Shown piece by piece: positions 26,830-35,892 of a DNA stretch of 64,000 nucleotides (positions within the stretch are counted from its first letter, which is position 1; every line of letters starts with the position of its first letter). The stretch is from assembly GCF_014284125.1 (NCBI RefSeq), contig NZ_JACOFX010000016.1:1-64000 (forward strand), given 5' to 3'. The translations under genes and the position numbers were made by a program. A model generated the notes under the pieces. The model had not been told where the DNA came from, did no database searches, and worked only from the letters and a program-made list of their open reading frames with translations. This DNA comes from Undibacterium umbellatum (GTDB lineage Bacteria; Pseudomonadota; Gammaproteobacteria; Burkholderiales; Burkholderiaceae_D).

Positions 26830-27603
26830 ATGACAAAAATCATCTCCGCGAATCTGAATGGCATACGTTCTGCCGCCAAAAAAGGCTTTTTTGAATGGAT
26901 GCAAAAGGAAAACCCTGATGTCGTCTGCGTGCAAGAGTTGAAAGCCCAGGAGGCAGACATGACACCGGATTTCCTGAATCCGCACAAATATCATGGTCAT
27001 TTTCACTATGCCGAGAAGAAAGGCTACTCCGGCGTAGGCGTGTATAGCAAGATAGAACCGGATGCCGTCAAAATAGGTTTTGGTTGCCCGGAATTCGACG
27101 CCGAAGGCCGCTATGTGCGCTGTGATTTTGGCAAGTTAACCGTGATTTCCCTGTACTGCCCTTCAGGCTCATCCTCGCCTGAACGGCAGGAAGCCAAGTT
27201 CCGTTTCATGGAAATGTTTTACCCCCATCTGCAACAGTTGATTGCCGAAGGCAGGGAAATCATCATCTGCGGCGACTGGAATATCGCACACAAAGAAATC
27301 GATTTGAAAAACTGGAAGAGCAATCAAAAGAATTCCGGTTTCTTGCCTGAAGAACGCGCCTGGATGACGCGCCTGTTTGATGAACAGGGCTGGCTGGATG
27401 TATACCGCCACCTGCACCCGGAAACCACGGGCGAAGCCTATACCTGGTGGAGTAACCGCGGCCAGGCCTGGGCGAACAATGTGGGTTGGCGTATCGACTA
27501 CCACGTCGCCACCAGCGGCATAGGCAAACTGGCGCATACTGCTGCGATCTACAAGGAAGCACGTTTCTCTGATCACGCACCGCTGATCATCGAATACAAA
27601 TAG
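26830..27603 (+). CDS. xth: Exodeoxyribonuclease III
   Basis: This 257-residue exonuclease III/AP endonuclease repairs abasic sites. Family motifs in order are KIISANLNGIRSAAKKG, CVQELKAQ (metal Glu), VISLYCPSGS, ICGDWNIAH (Asp/Asn), WWSNRGQAW and SDHAPLIIEY (catalytic Asp-His at the C-terminus). The ATG at 26830 gives the usual N-terminus; an in-frame ATG at 26791 would add 13 unconserved residues. It is monocistronic, ending at a bidirectional terminator. Confidence 0.95.
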   Translation: MTKIISANLNGIRSAAKKGFFEWMQKENPDVVCVQELKAQEADMTPDFLNPHKYHGHFHYAEKKGYSGVGVYSKIEPDAVKIGFGCPEFDAEGRYVRCDFGKLTVISLYCPSGSSSPERQEAKFRFMEMFYPHLQQLIAEGREIIICGDWNIAHKEIDLKNWKSNQKNSGFLPEERAWMTRLFDEQGWLDVYRHLHPETTGEAYTWWSNRGQAWANNVGWRIDYHVATSGIGKLAHTAAIYKEARFSDHAPLIIEYK

Positions 27604-27637
27604 GCTGTAGTGTCTTTAGTACTTTTTTCCCTGAATT

Positions 27638-27672
27638 AAAAAAGCCCGTCAGTACGATTGACGGGCTTTTTT
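27638..27672. terminator. Bidirectional terminator, exonuclease III / 5'-nucleotidase
   Basis: The stem GCCCGTCA / TGACGGGC is flanked by six A residues on one side and six T residues on the other. It lies between two converging genes and should terminate both. Confidence 0.93.
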
Positions 27673-27682
27673 CATGTCCAGA

Positions 27683-29392
27683 TCAGTCTGGCAAACGCTT
27701 CACACGGTCACGTTTGACTTCCGTCAATTTGCTACCCTGCTCGCGCACATACGACTCAAAAGCTTCCAGGTCACGGCCTATCAGCTCCTTGTCTTTAGCT
27801 TGCTTCAAAACCGCAAAACCATCACCACCATCGGCAATAAAGCTGTTCACGATCACGTTGTATTGCTGGTTCAAGTCCAGCGGCTTGCCCTTGATTTTCA
27901 CATCCTTAACCCGCTCGTTGATCGCGGCATGCGGGTCATAGCTATAGCTGAGTGTGTGGGAGACGAACAGTTTCTTGGGTTCATTCACTTCACGGCCCAG
28001 CCACTGCTGTTGCAGCAAAGTCAGGATGTTGGCACCGGTCAGTTTGACGCGCACCAGATTATTGCCAAAGGGTTGCACCGCATACAGGTCACCATAAGAA
28101 ACCGCTACCGGGCCGCTGGCCTTGCCGGATGGCAGGTCACTGCGTATGCCACCTGCATTCATGAAAGCAACGTCGGCACCGCCGGCATGCTGTCCATGAT
28201 GCAGTTGCGAATCAGCGATGATGTTACCGAGGGCGCTATCAAACACACCCGCTTCGCTATTGCGTGACAAGGGAGCGCTCAGGTTGACGATAGGGCGCTG
28301 GCGCAAGCCTGCGGTTTGCGCGGCGACCTGATCCACCAGTTGCTTGGCTGCTGGGTCGGCCTGCAATGCATGCTGGTCTATCAAATGATTGACAGCGGCG
28401 GTGTTGACTACCTGATTGGTCTTGCGGTCTATCGTCAGGGTTGATTCTGTCAGGAAGGAACCATAACTACGTCCCTGCACAACCAGTTTGCCATCTATCT
28501 TGCAGGTATAACCTTGGTGTGAATGACCGGAAACGATGAGGCTGACAGCCTTGTCGAGTTTTTTTGTGATGTCGATGATAGGCCCCTGCAAACCTTCGCA
28601 ACGATAGCTGGGATCAGTTTCCGCCCCTTTGTAGATGGCGCCCTCATGTATCAACACCACGATCGCGGCAACACCCTGTTTTTGCAATTCAGGCACGTAA
28701 CGATTGATGGCAGTCGCTTCATCTTCAAAGCGCAAATGCTTGACCGCATCCCCAGCAACCAGATTAGGTACATCAGCAGTCACGGCACCAATAAAACCTA
28801 TCTTGACATCACCCACCTGGCGTATCACATACGGCGTCAGCCACGGTTTGTTGCTGCCGACTTCATGGATATTCGCGCCGAGGTAAGAGAATTTTGCCCC
28901 CTTGAAATCCGCATAGGTGCAGCCAGTCGTGGGGCACTCACCTTTGATTTTACGCATCAGGTCTGCCGTACCATTATCAAACTCGTGGTTGCCAACAGCC
29001 GTCGCCGACAGATCCAGGCGATTCAAGGCTTCGATGACAGGCTCATCCTTCATCAAGGCAGAACCCATGGGTGATGCGCCTATCAAATCACCGGCACCAA
29101 CCAAGATGCTGGCACCAACAGCCGTGCGACGCTCTTTAAGCTTGGTCGTCAAATACGCATAGCCACCCGCCGGGACAGTGACACGCTTGGAAGGGTCAGC
29201 ACCATCCACTTTTGTCGCGACATACGGCACAGGTTGATCTGCCTGCAAGTTGCCATGGAAATCATTAATACTGAAGATAGTGATTTCAGTGGTATTGGTT
29301 TTGTTTTGTACCTGCTGTGAGGCACAAGAAACCAATAAGAACGTCGAAACAATTACTGCTAGAGTTTTTGGCGTATGCATACATTTGTTCAT
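27683..29392 (-). CDS. 5'-nucleotidase / UshA-type metallophosphoesterase lipoprotein
   Basis: The 569-residue protein starts with a lipoprotein signal peptide (lipobox LLVSC). The metallophosphatase domain (about 35-330) carries the two-metal signature INDFHG, GAGDLIG, GNHEFD, VLIHEG and VSGHSHQGY. The 5'-nucleotidase C-terminal substrate-binding domain (about 365-530) has FMNAGGIRSDLPSG and the stacking-aromatic region FIADGGDGFAVL. It should hydrolyse nucleotides or related phosphoesters at the cell surface or periplasm. The first ATG is at 29392; a second at 29380 gives a more usual lipoprotein start. It follows the TonB receptor, so the pair may scavenge a phosphorylated nutrient. Confidence 0.93.
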   Translation of the reverse strand: MNKCMHTPKTLAVIVSTFLLVSCASQQVQNKTNTTEITIFSINDFHGNLQADQPVPYVATKVDGADPSKRVTVPAGGYAYLTTKLKERRTAVGASILVGAGDLIGASPMGSALMKDEPVIEALNRLDLSATAVGNHEFDNGTADLMRKIKGECPTTGCTYADFKGAKFSYLGANIHEVGSNKPWLTPYVIRQVGDVKIGFIGAVTADVPNLVAGDAVKHLRFEDEATAINRYVPELQKQGVAAIVVLIHEGAIYKGAETDPSYRCEGLQGPIIDITKKLDKAVSLIVSGHSHQGYTCKIDGKLVVQGRSYGSFLTESTLTIDRKTNQVVNTAAVNHLIDQHALQADPAAKQLVDQVAAQTAGLRQRPIVNLSAPLSRNSEAGVFDSALGNIIADSQLHHGQHAGGADVAFMNAGGIRSDLPSGKASGPVAVSYGDLYAVQPFGNNLVRVKLTGANILTLLQQQWLGREVNEPKKLFVSHTLSYSYDPHAAINERVKDVKIKGKPLDLNQQYNVIVNSFIADGGDGFAVLKQAKDKELIGRDLEAFESYVREQGSKLTEVKRDRVKRLPD

Positions 29393-29406
29393 TCGTGAAG
29401 TAAATA

Positions 29407-29435
29407 GGCCTGCAACAAATTCACTGTTGCAGGCC
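29407..29435 (-). terminator. Hairpin between TonB receptor and 5'-nucleotidase genes
   Basis: A perfect 11-bp stem GGCCTGCAACA / TGTTGCAGGCC with a 7-base loop lies in the 98-base gap. On the minus strand it is followed only by TATTTAC, a weak T tract. It may be a partial terminator letting the nucleotidase be read at a lower level, or an mRNA-end stabiliser. Confidence 0.65.
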
Positions 29436-29490
29436 CAGAATACTACTGCTATTTTTTTGACAATTTCACATCAATAAATTTGCGAGAGTC

Positions 29491-31839
29491 TTAAAAGTCC
29501 GCTTGCAAAGTCATCGACGCCAAACGTGGCGCACCCATGTAATAGAAGACACCTGCTGCTGCATTCACTTTCGATTGAGAATTAGAGTTGCGATATTTTT
29601 CATTGAAAATATTGCTTATGCTAAAACGCAATGTAGGTTTTTTGAACCAGCTAGTGTTTGCAAATTGATAGCCAGCATCCAGACCAATCAACGTATAAGC
29701 CGGCACTTCTTCATCATTCACCAAAGTCGCTTGCTGTGAGCTGGTATATTTCGCTTTCAATCGCGCATACCATGCACCTGTTTCATATTGTGCACTCAAA
29801 CCCAGTTTCCATTCTGGCGTACCAGGAATACTTTTTCCTGCTGTTGGCAGAATGGTGGTTTTGTTGAAAACCAGATTATCTTTGATTTCACTCTTGGCAT
29901 AACCAGCGGAACCATAGAATGACCAACCATTAACTGGTGTATTGCCCAGCTCTACTTCAAAACCTTTGGTTTTTACATTACCTACGTTGCTAAGGCTATT
30001 TGTGTTGGTAACCGGATCATAGGCTGTTGCCTGGCGATCACGGAAGTCCACATAATAGACTGTTGCTTGCGCTGTCAGTTTATCGCTTTGATGACGATAA
30101 CCAATATCCAGATTAAATGCAGTTTCAGCTTTGACATCCACTGGTAATACAGGCTTGCCATTTACCAATTGCAATCTTTCGTACACGAAATTTGGCGGAG
30201 CCTTCATATTCTTGGCCAAACTTGCAAACACTTGGTTATTGTTATCTATTTGGTAGCGAGCTCCCAATTGCGGCAATATTTCTGAATACGTTTTTTGCAG
30301 GTTGTAACCGACTGGTGCAGCTTCACTGGCGTAGCTTGTGAAATCACGCTTCATGGTTGGTGCACGTATACCAATATTGATAGACAACTTGTCGTTCATC
30401 AGACTAATGGTGTCTTGCGCAAAGAATTGATAACCAGTACTAATTGTTTTTTGGTCACGAGATTGATAAGGCGTTCCATCTGGACGTGTAATACGGCCTT
30501 CTTTCAACCAGATATCGTTGGCATTACCATTGTCATCAACTTTTACCATCGTACCAAACTGCTCATGTGAAGCGCGTTCGTACCAGAAACCAGCCAACAA
30601 CTGGTGATTGTCGATGTTATGAATCACCTGCGCAGTCACACCAGGACGGTTTGTTCTGGTAACACTGCTGTTTGCAACGATCACACGGTCCAGCGTATCG
30701 CCATCACCGTTCAAATCTACGCCGGCAATGTTTCTGCCAGATGCGCGATCAAGGAAAGCATTTTCTGCTTGCAATTTTTGCTGATTACCGCCAGTGCCAT
30801 AGCCATACCAGTAATAGGGTGTGACCTTGATGTCGGTATTTTCACCCAATCTGAACTTGCCTGTCGCAGAGGCGATGACGTTTTCAAAAGGATTTTTGGT
30901 CAACTGATAATAAGCATCACCAAATGCGGAATTGACATCACTGTCAGCCTTGCCCTTGGTTGGCTTCACATGACCAACAAATTTGGTAGCGTAGTCATAG
31001 TTATAGCCAAACTTGGCCAGGTCTGCCAAATTGAAGGAACTGATATTTTGATTGATCGCACGGTTGTACAGAATAGTACCGTTGATCGAATTAAATTTAT
31101 CGAAATCGGTACGGAACCCGATATCTACGTGATTACGGTCTGCGCCGCCTTCGCCCTTCCATTTGTCGGCTTGTGCGTGCGATGCGGAAATGAAAAAGCG
31201 GGAACGTCCGTCAGACCAAAGACCTGTATCATAACGAACGTAGGTCTTGGACATATTCAGACCACCGATAGTCTGTGCAACGCGAACTCGCTTTTCTTTT
31301 GCTGGATCGCAAGTAGTAATACCAAAGTTACCACCGGTAGCACCAATTTGCGGAGAGTCTACGTCCGTTGACCCTTGAGTCACAAATTGAGTACAGGTAT
31401 TTTCCTGATCAACGAATTCTTGCGGATAGACAGCAAAATTACCGGAATCATTCACAGGCACGCCATTGATCGTGGCACCGATCTGGTCACTATTAAAACC
31501 GCGCAGTGTCAAGCCACCACCGAACAAACCCGTTGCATCGTGATTGAAACTATTCACTGCAGGCATTAATTCCAGCGCTTCATAAGCATTGCCTGTAGGA
31601 CGCTGCTTGGCCAATTCTTCAGCTGTGATGGTACTACGTGCTTTTGGTGCATTTTCTTGCACCATCAAACCCATACCGACTTTTTTGCCAGTGATGGTGA
31701 CGCGGTTTGCATCTGTAGGCTCAGTGGATTCTGCCTGTTGTGCATAGGCAGTAGACATACTCAGGCATGCCAGTTGACATGCCACAGCAACCATCGACAA
31801 ACGCGATGGAAATGCAGACGATTTATTTAATTGTTTCAT
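29491..31839 (-). CDS. TonB-dependent outer-membrane receptor
   Basis: The 782-residue protein has a signal peptide ending AYAQQ, a plug domain (about 60-190, with GGLTLRGFNSDQIGATINGVPVND) and a 22-strand-type barrel ending in LASMTLQADF, a terminal Phe. Its substrate is not deducible. The residues just after the signal peptide (RVTITGKKVG) form the TonB-box-like region. The coding sequence is visibly richer in A/T third positions than its neighbours. Upstream are 530 bases with two operator-like palindromes, suggesting tight regulation. Co-orientation with a surface 5'-nucleotidase hints at uptake of a phosphorylated or nucleoside-containing nutrient. Confidence 0.93.
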   Translation of the reverse strand: MKQLNKSSAFPSRLSMVAVACQLACLSMSTAYAQQAESTEPTDANRVTITGKKVGMGLMVQENAPKARSTITAEELAKQRPTGNAYEALELMPAVNSFNHDATGLFGGGLTLRGFNSDQIGATINGVPVNDSGNFAVYPQEFVDQENTCTQFVTQGSTDVDSPQIGATGGNFGITTCDPAKEKRVRVAQTIGGLNMSKTYVRYDTGLWSDGRSRFFISASHAQADKWKGEGGADRNHVDIGFRTDFDKFNSINGTILYNRAINQNISSFNLADLAKFGYNYDYATKFVGHVKPTKGKADSDVNSAFGDAYYQLTKNPFENVIASATGKFRLGENTDIKVTPYYWYGYGTGGNQQKLQAENAFLDRASGRNIAGVDLNGDGDTLDRVIVANSSVTRTNRPGVTAQVIHNIDNHQLLAGFWYERASHEQFGTMVKVDDNGNANDIWLKEGRITRPDGTPYQSRDQKTISTGYQFFAQDTISLMNDKLSINIGIRAPTMKRDFTSYASEAAPVGYNLQKTYSEILPQLGARYQIDNNNQVFASLAKNMKAPPNFVYERLQLVNGKPVLPVDVKAETAFNLDIGYRHQSDKLTAQATVYYVDFRDRQATAYDPVTNTNSLSNVGNVKTKGFEVELGNTPVNGWSFYGSAGYAKSEIKDNLVFNKTTILPTAGKSIPGTPEWKLGLSAQYETGAWYARLKAKYTSSQQATLVNDEEVPAYTLIGLDAGYQFANTSWFKKPTLRFSISNIFNEKYRNSNSQSKVNAAAGVFYYMGAPRLASMTLQADF

Positions 31840-31923
31840 TGAAGCTCCCGAATCATTTTACAAATGGAAATAAAAATTAGTGCAAAACCCCGTTTATCAT
31901 CTCAAGCCACCGCAACTGCGTGA

Positions 31924-31933
31924 TGACATGTCC
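31924..31933 (-). promoter_or_regulatory. Operator-like palindrome, proximal copy
   Basis: TGACATGTCC within CTGCGTGATGACATGTCC has an 8-bp perfect palindrome core GACATGTC. It lies 85 bases upstream of the receptor start and shares at least 11 identical bases with the distal copy. The regulator is unknown. Confidence 0.45.
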
Positions 31934-32008
31934 TTCACAGCATCTTTTTTGCCAATATTTTTGGCATTTTTTTGTAACTGGTTGTAATTCCACAACAAAC
32001 ACCTGCGA

Positions 32009-32018
32009 TGACATGTCA
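32009..32018 (-). promoter_or_regulatory. Operator-like palindrome, distal copy
   Basis: TGACATGTCA is a perfect 10-bp palindrome within CCTGCGATGACATGTCACA. It is spaced 85 bases from the proximal copy, close to eight helical turns, so both sites face the same side of the DNA. This spacing is compatible with a looping repressor; the regulator is unknown. Confidence 0.45.
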
Positions 32019-32369
32019 CATTAGAAATAGCGTTTATCACTATTTGCCTGCGCAAACGATTGCTTTCTTTGGAAACATACTATTTCAAATGACGCAATCG
32101 ATTGCTATTTCTAAACAAAAAACAGACGGACCTTTTTACAGTGCGTCTATCTCCTAGTGACATCTTTAACCTTGAGCAATTTGCCGGGGCAAATGTCTGT
32201 CGATCAGATATTTTGATATGTGAAAATAGTCTAACACATAAAATTTTGAACTTGCAGAGTGTCCCATCCAATTATTAAAGGATGATGACAAAGTGGTTTT
32301 CACTACAATATTCTGTCACAATTGCGCGACAAATTGCCAAAAACATACTATTTTTGAATTGAAATTAGC

Positions 32370-33272
32370 TTATTTTGCCGAATATACAATGGGAGCAATC
32401 CCGTTGACATTGGTTTGGTATGGCGGAAGTGCGCTCAAGCTGACGCCTTTTGCTTGGGCGTAGAGTGGCATCACTTCAGGGAAGTGGTTGCGAATTTCTG
32501 CGATGCGGGTAGTGCCTGCGGGGTGTGTGGACAGCCATTGTGGAGGGGCGCTTTTGTTCAGCATACCCATTTTCTGCCACAGGGCGACACCGGCGCGTGG
32601 GTCATAGCCAGCTCTGGCGGCAATGTCGAGGCCAACGATGTCTGCTTCGGTTTCATCTGAACGGGAAAATGCCAGCATGCCAAATTTGGCAGCACCACCA
32701 GCCAGGCCACCGGCCAGATTGGGATCATAGCCTTTTGCACCTGCCCACAATTCCACCAGTTTGACACCTATATTGGCAGCGACAGCCTTACCGGCACGTT
32801 CTGCACCATGCTCACGCAGTGCATGGGCAATTTCATGGCCCATGATCATGGCTACTTCATCATCGGTGAGTTTCAGGGTATCAAGGATACCGGAGTAAAA
32901 AGCGATCTTGCCACCGGGCATGCAGTAGGCATTCACTTGTTTGGAGCCTATCAGGTTAACTTCCCATTTCCACTGCCTTGCACGCTCGTTCCATTTCAGG
33001 GCATGCGGGATCAATTTGTCAGCGATTGCGCGCAGGCGTATGACTTGAGGATGATTGGCTGGGCCCAGGGCATTTTTTTGTTCTGCTGCCCGCATGGTCT
33101 GTGCATATTGCGTAGCGGCCTGGCCTTCGAGCGCGCCAGTTGGTGCCAATTTGCGCATGATGGACATGTCACCTACCTTGACACCTTCCTGTTGCGCATT
33201 GTTTTGTGCGTAAGCAGGCGCGCCCAGTGCAAACAGGCTGGTAAATACAAGTGCGGTGTGGCTCAGTTTCAT
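32370..33272 (-). CDS. Periplasmic M48-family zinc metallopeptidase
   Basis: The 300-residue protein (from the ATG at 33272) has a clear signal peptide MKLSHTALVFTSLFALGAPAYA. The zinc motif H-E-x-x-H is in MIMGHEIAHALREHG, and the third ligand Glu lies in DETEADIVGLDIAARAGYDP. This matches the LoiP/BepA-like M48 peptidases that do outer-membrane protein quality control, but without TPR repeats. An in-frame TTG at 33314 would add 14 residues before the signal peptide and is rejected. Monocistronic. Confidence 0.92.
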   Translation of the reverse strand: MKLSHTALVFTSLFALGAPAYAQNNAQQEGVKVGDMSIMRKLAPTGALEGQAATQYAQTMRAAEQKNALGPANHPQVIRLRAIADKLIPHALKWNERARQWKWEVNLIGSKQVNAYCMPGGKIAFYSGILDTLKLTDDEVAMIMGHEIAHALREHGAERAGKAVAANIGVKLVELWAGAKGYDPNLAGGLAGGAAKFGMLAFSRSDETEADIVGLDIAARAGYDPRAGVALWQKMGMLNKSAPPQWLSTHPAGTTRIAEIRNHFPEVMPLYAQAKGVSLSALPPYQTNVNGIAPIVYSAK

Positions 33273-33314
33273 GGCTAATGCAGGACAAGAAGATACGCAG
33301 AATGATAAGCGCAA

Positions 33315-33532
33315 ATGGGAGCCATCGACATTTTTTTAAAGACCCAGCCTCATTTAAAAATTTAAGGCTGGCCTTGTCATCCCGTTTCCAGGTTTCTTTC
33401 GATCACTCACGCAAGTATTTCTGCAGCTATTGTAAATATTTAAATATTTCTGGAAAGTAAATTCATATACCTCTACTTATCCTATTCACGCTCTGGCAAC
33501 GAGTGGCTGGGGGCAAGATACATATTGCAAAT
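33315..33532. other. Non-coding flank upstream of M48 peptidase
   Basis: This is part of a 590-base stretch (33315-33901) without an intact gene. Its left part should hold the promoter of the M48 peptidase gene; no clear operator was found. The right part is the acyltransferase remnant listed separately, followed by about 100 bases to the metW stop. Confidence 0.5.
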
Positions 33533-33800
33533 ATGAAAACAAGCTCCACGAATCCACTCCCCAATCAGCCCTCAACCAGGCGCTTTCAGTGCATCGATTT
33601 CCTGCGCGGCGTAGCAGCGCTGCGCATGATTTACCAGCATACAATTTATTTTTGCGGCTATGGTTCAGGCAAATATCAGCTTGAATGCCATGAAAGTCAC
33701 TTTCACCCATTTCTTTTCAAAGCGAATTGGCCTAGGAGAGATAGGCATCTTTATCTTTCTCATTGTGAACGGCTTTGGGAAGAACCGTCTATTGCACTAG
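33533..33800 (+). pseudogene. Acyltransferase-3 family gene remnant
   Basis: Frame 1 from the ATG at 33533 reads FQCIDFLRGVAALRMIYQHTIYF, the classic start of acyltransferase-3 membrane O-acetyltransferases (I-D-x-L-R-G-x-A-A). Near 33684 the homology moves to the +1 frame (LGEIGIFIFLIVNGFGKNRLL), matching the next conserved helix 'G-x-x-G-V-x-x-F-F-x-I-S-G-F', and stops at a TAG at 33798. About 90 of an expected 350 residues remain, with one frameshift. The rest of the gene is gone before metW. It was probably a polysaccharide O-acetyltransferase. Confidence 0.7.
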
Positions 33801-33901
33801 GAAAAAAATCGAACGACAACGCCAGGAAATCCTGCTCCCACAAACTTAGGCGCGCAAACTTCCTGCCCTGCTCAACACTAAACACCTGAACGAATGGCAG
33901 C

Positions 33902-34504
33902 CTATTTTTTTCGCAAGCGGAAAACTGCCAGGCTGCCACGTAAATTGGGTAACCAGGTCACTGGCTTGCCTTCATGCAGAGCGACGCATTCAAGCACATT
34001 CAGACCCACTTCATTGGCCAGGTCGGAGAAATCATAAATCGTCGCACAGCGTACGTTAGGTGTGTCATACCATTCATAGGGCAGGGATTTTGAGACTGGC
34101 ATCTTGCCGCGCAACAAGGCAGTACGGTGAGGCCAGTAACCAAAATTGGGGAAAGAAACTATCGCCTCCTGCCCTACCCTGGCGATGTCACGCAACAAGG
34201 GTTCGACATGCTTCATCATCTGCAATGAGGACAGGCACATGACGGTATCAAAGGCATTATCTTCAAACATGCCCAGCCCGTTTTCCATATCCTGCTGTAT
34301 GACATTCACGCCACGTGTGGCGCAGGCGAGTACCTTGTCGTCGGCGATTTCTATGCCGTATCCACTACATTGCTTGTCGCTTTGTAGATAATCAAGCATG
34401 ACGCCATCACCACAGCCGACATCCAGCACTTGTGCTTGCGGCTTGATCCAATGGGCGATGAAAGCAAGGTCTGGTCGCAAAACTTTTAATTCGGCAAAAT
34501 TCAT
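33902..34504 (-). CDS. metW: Methionine biosynthesis protein MetW
   Basis: This 200-residue class I methyltransferase-fold protein has motif [16 protein letters not shown] and characteristic MetW segments [32 protein letters not shown] and [12 protein letters not shown]. MetW works with MetX in homoserine acylation. Its start overlaps the metX stop by ATGA (34501-34504), so the two are translationally coupled, the arrangement typical of proteobacteria. Confidence 0.95.
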   Translation of the reverse strand: MNFAELKVLRPDLAFIAHWIKPQAQVLDVGCGDGVMLDYLQSDKQCSGYGIEIADDKVLACATRGVNVIQQDMENGLGMFEDNAFDTVMCLSSLQMMKHVEPLLRDIARVGQEAIVSFPNFGYWPHRTALLRGKMPVSKSLPYEWYDTPNVRCATIYDFSDLANEVGLNVLECVALHEGKPVTWLPNLRGSLAVFRLRKK

Positions 34505-35664
34505 GCTGCTGCTCCCAACAATTCGGCCTGCAATTCTGCATCTATACGCCGGTAATAGGCTGCAATCAGATTCAGGTAACGCGAGTCATCCAGCAAGAAG
34601 GCATCATGGCCATGCGGTGCATCGATTTCTGCGTAACTGACTGTCCTTTTATTGCTGACCAGGGCCTTGACAATTTCGCGGCTGCGCTCAGGTGAAAAGC
34701 GCCAGTCAGTCGTGAAAGAAGCGAGCAAAAACTTGGCCCTGGTGTGCGCCAGTGCTTTGGAGAGATCGCCGCCAGTATGGCGGGCTGGGTCAAAATAATC
34801 GAGGGCCTTGGTGATCAGCAAATAAGTATTCGCATCGAAATAATCCGAGAATTTATCCCCCTGATAGCGCAGGTAGGATTCAATTTCAAAATCCACGCCA
34901 TAACCAAACTGATAGTCGCCGCCTTTCAGATCACGGCCAAATTTTTCTGCCATATCATCGTCAGACAAATAGGTGATGTGGCCTATCATGCGCGCTACCC
35001 GCAAGCCACGGCGCGGTACTACGCCGTGGGCATAAAAATCACCGCCATGAAAATCGGGATCCGTCAAAATCGCCTGGCGCGCCACATCATTGAAGGCAAT
35101 ATTTTGTGCTGACAATTTGGGAGTAGAGGCCACTACCACACAATGACGCAAGCGATCCGGATACAAAATGCTCCAGGCCAGCGCCTGCATGCCACCAAGT
35201 GAGCCCCCCATGACTGCCGCAAATTGTTGTATGCCAAGACGGTCTGCCAGCCTGGCTTGCGCATTGACCCAGTCTTCCACTGTCACTACCGGGAAGTCAG
35301 CACCATACGGTTTGCCAGTCGCGGGGTTGGTATGCATGGGGCCTGTGGAGCCAAAACAGGAACCCAGGTTATTCACGCCGATGACAAAAAATAGATTGGT
35401 ATCGACGGGTTTGCCCGGCCCGACCATATTGTCCCACCAGCCCAGATTCTTGGGCTGGTCAGCATACACGCCAGCCACATGGTGAGAGGCATTGAGGGCA
35501 TGGCAAATCAGGACTGCATTGGACTTGTCTGCATTCAGGCTACCATAGGTTTCCACCATCAGGGTGTAGCCTGCAATCGAGGTACCGTTTTGCAAGGCCA
35601 AGGGCTCATCGAATTGAAACGCTTGTGGCGTCACGATGCCAACTGATCCAGGTGAGGATGACAT
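34501..35664 (-). CDS. metX: Homoserine O-acyltransferase (acetyl or succinyl)
   Basis: This alpha/beta-hydrolase-fold enzyme of about 387 residues activates homoserine in methionine synthesis. The nucleophile Ser155 is in [10 protein letters not shown]. The [23 protein letters not shown] and C-terminal [12 protein letters not shown] (catalytic His) segments are intact. Proteins of this family linked to MetW can be succinyltransferases despite the MetX name, so the acyl donor is left open. The start could also be the ATG at 35676, four codons upstream; the one chosen has GGAAGAG just before it. No known SAM riboswitch was recognised upstream. Confidence 0.93.
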   Translation of the reverse strand: MSSSPGSVGIVTPQAFQFDEPLALQNGTSIAGYTLMVETYGSLNADKSNAVLICHALNASHHVAGVYADQPKNLGWWDNMVGPGKPVDTNLFFVIGVNNLGSCFGSTGPMHTNPATGKPYGADFPVVTVEDWVNAQARLADRLGIQQFAAVMGGSLGGMQALAWSILYPDRLRHCVVVASTPKLSAQNIAFNDVARQAILTDPDFHGGDFYAHGVVPRRGLRVARMIGHITYLSDDDMAEKFGRDLKGGDYQFGYGVDFEIESYLRYQGDKFSDYFDANTYLLITKALDYFDPARHTGGDLSKALAHTRAKFLLASFTTDWRFSPERSREIVKALVSNKRTVSYAEIDAPHGHDAFLLDDSRYLNLIAAYYRRIDAELQAELLGAAA

Positions 35665-35892
35665 ACACTCTTCCATAGGGACTTAACCCATTATCAAAAA
35701 ACTCAGGAAGGCTAAAAGGTGGGCTGAATGTGGGAAGTGGAAAGCTGCATTCAAGCTCGCTTTAGCCGTATTTATCATTCGGGATGTTTTCCGAACCGCG
35801 CCCGCAAGCTGATTCTCAAATCGGCGCAATAGGTGAAGGATAAACCAAGTCTGGCACCGAGGTCAAACTCCAGTGCCGCAACAGCCACCATT

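Larger units (their letters stand above)
31840..32369 (-). other. Long regulatory region upstream of TonB receptor
   Basis: This 530-base AT-rich region has no credible gene. It contains two copies of a GATGACATGTC element (31923-31932 and 32008-32017), an inverted repeat GTTGT-N6-ACAAC (31981-31996), and a weak hairpin TGCCA-N7-TGGCA with T run (31950-31970). The far right part is the 3' flank of the M48 peptidase gene, so both a leader or promoter and a downstream region are included. Confidence 0.55.

Noticed and set aside
27674..28267. 197-residue plus-strand frame
   Set aside because: Antisense to the 5'-nucleotidase gene, whose motifs are unambiguous.
30604..31371. 255-residue plus-strand frame inside the TonB receptor gene
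   Set aside because: Antisense shadow of a well-supported receptor; no domain or start signal.
31923..31940. Pho-box-like ATGACAT-gtcc-TTCACAG upstream of the TonB receptor
   Set aside because: Only 11 of 14 positions fit the half-site consensus, and the same bases belong to a better-supported palindrome.
32209..32240. ATGTG...CACAT inverted repeat that resembles a CRP site
   Set aside because: Spacer is too long (TGTGA to ACACA), so it does not fit the consensus; probably chance in AT-rich DNA.
35665..35892. Possible SAM or SAH riboswitch upstream of metX
   Set aside because: No recognisable pairing pattern or conserved core; only a short leader with weak stems.
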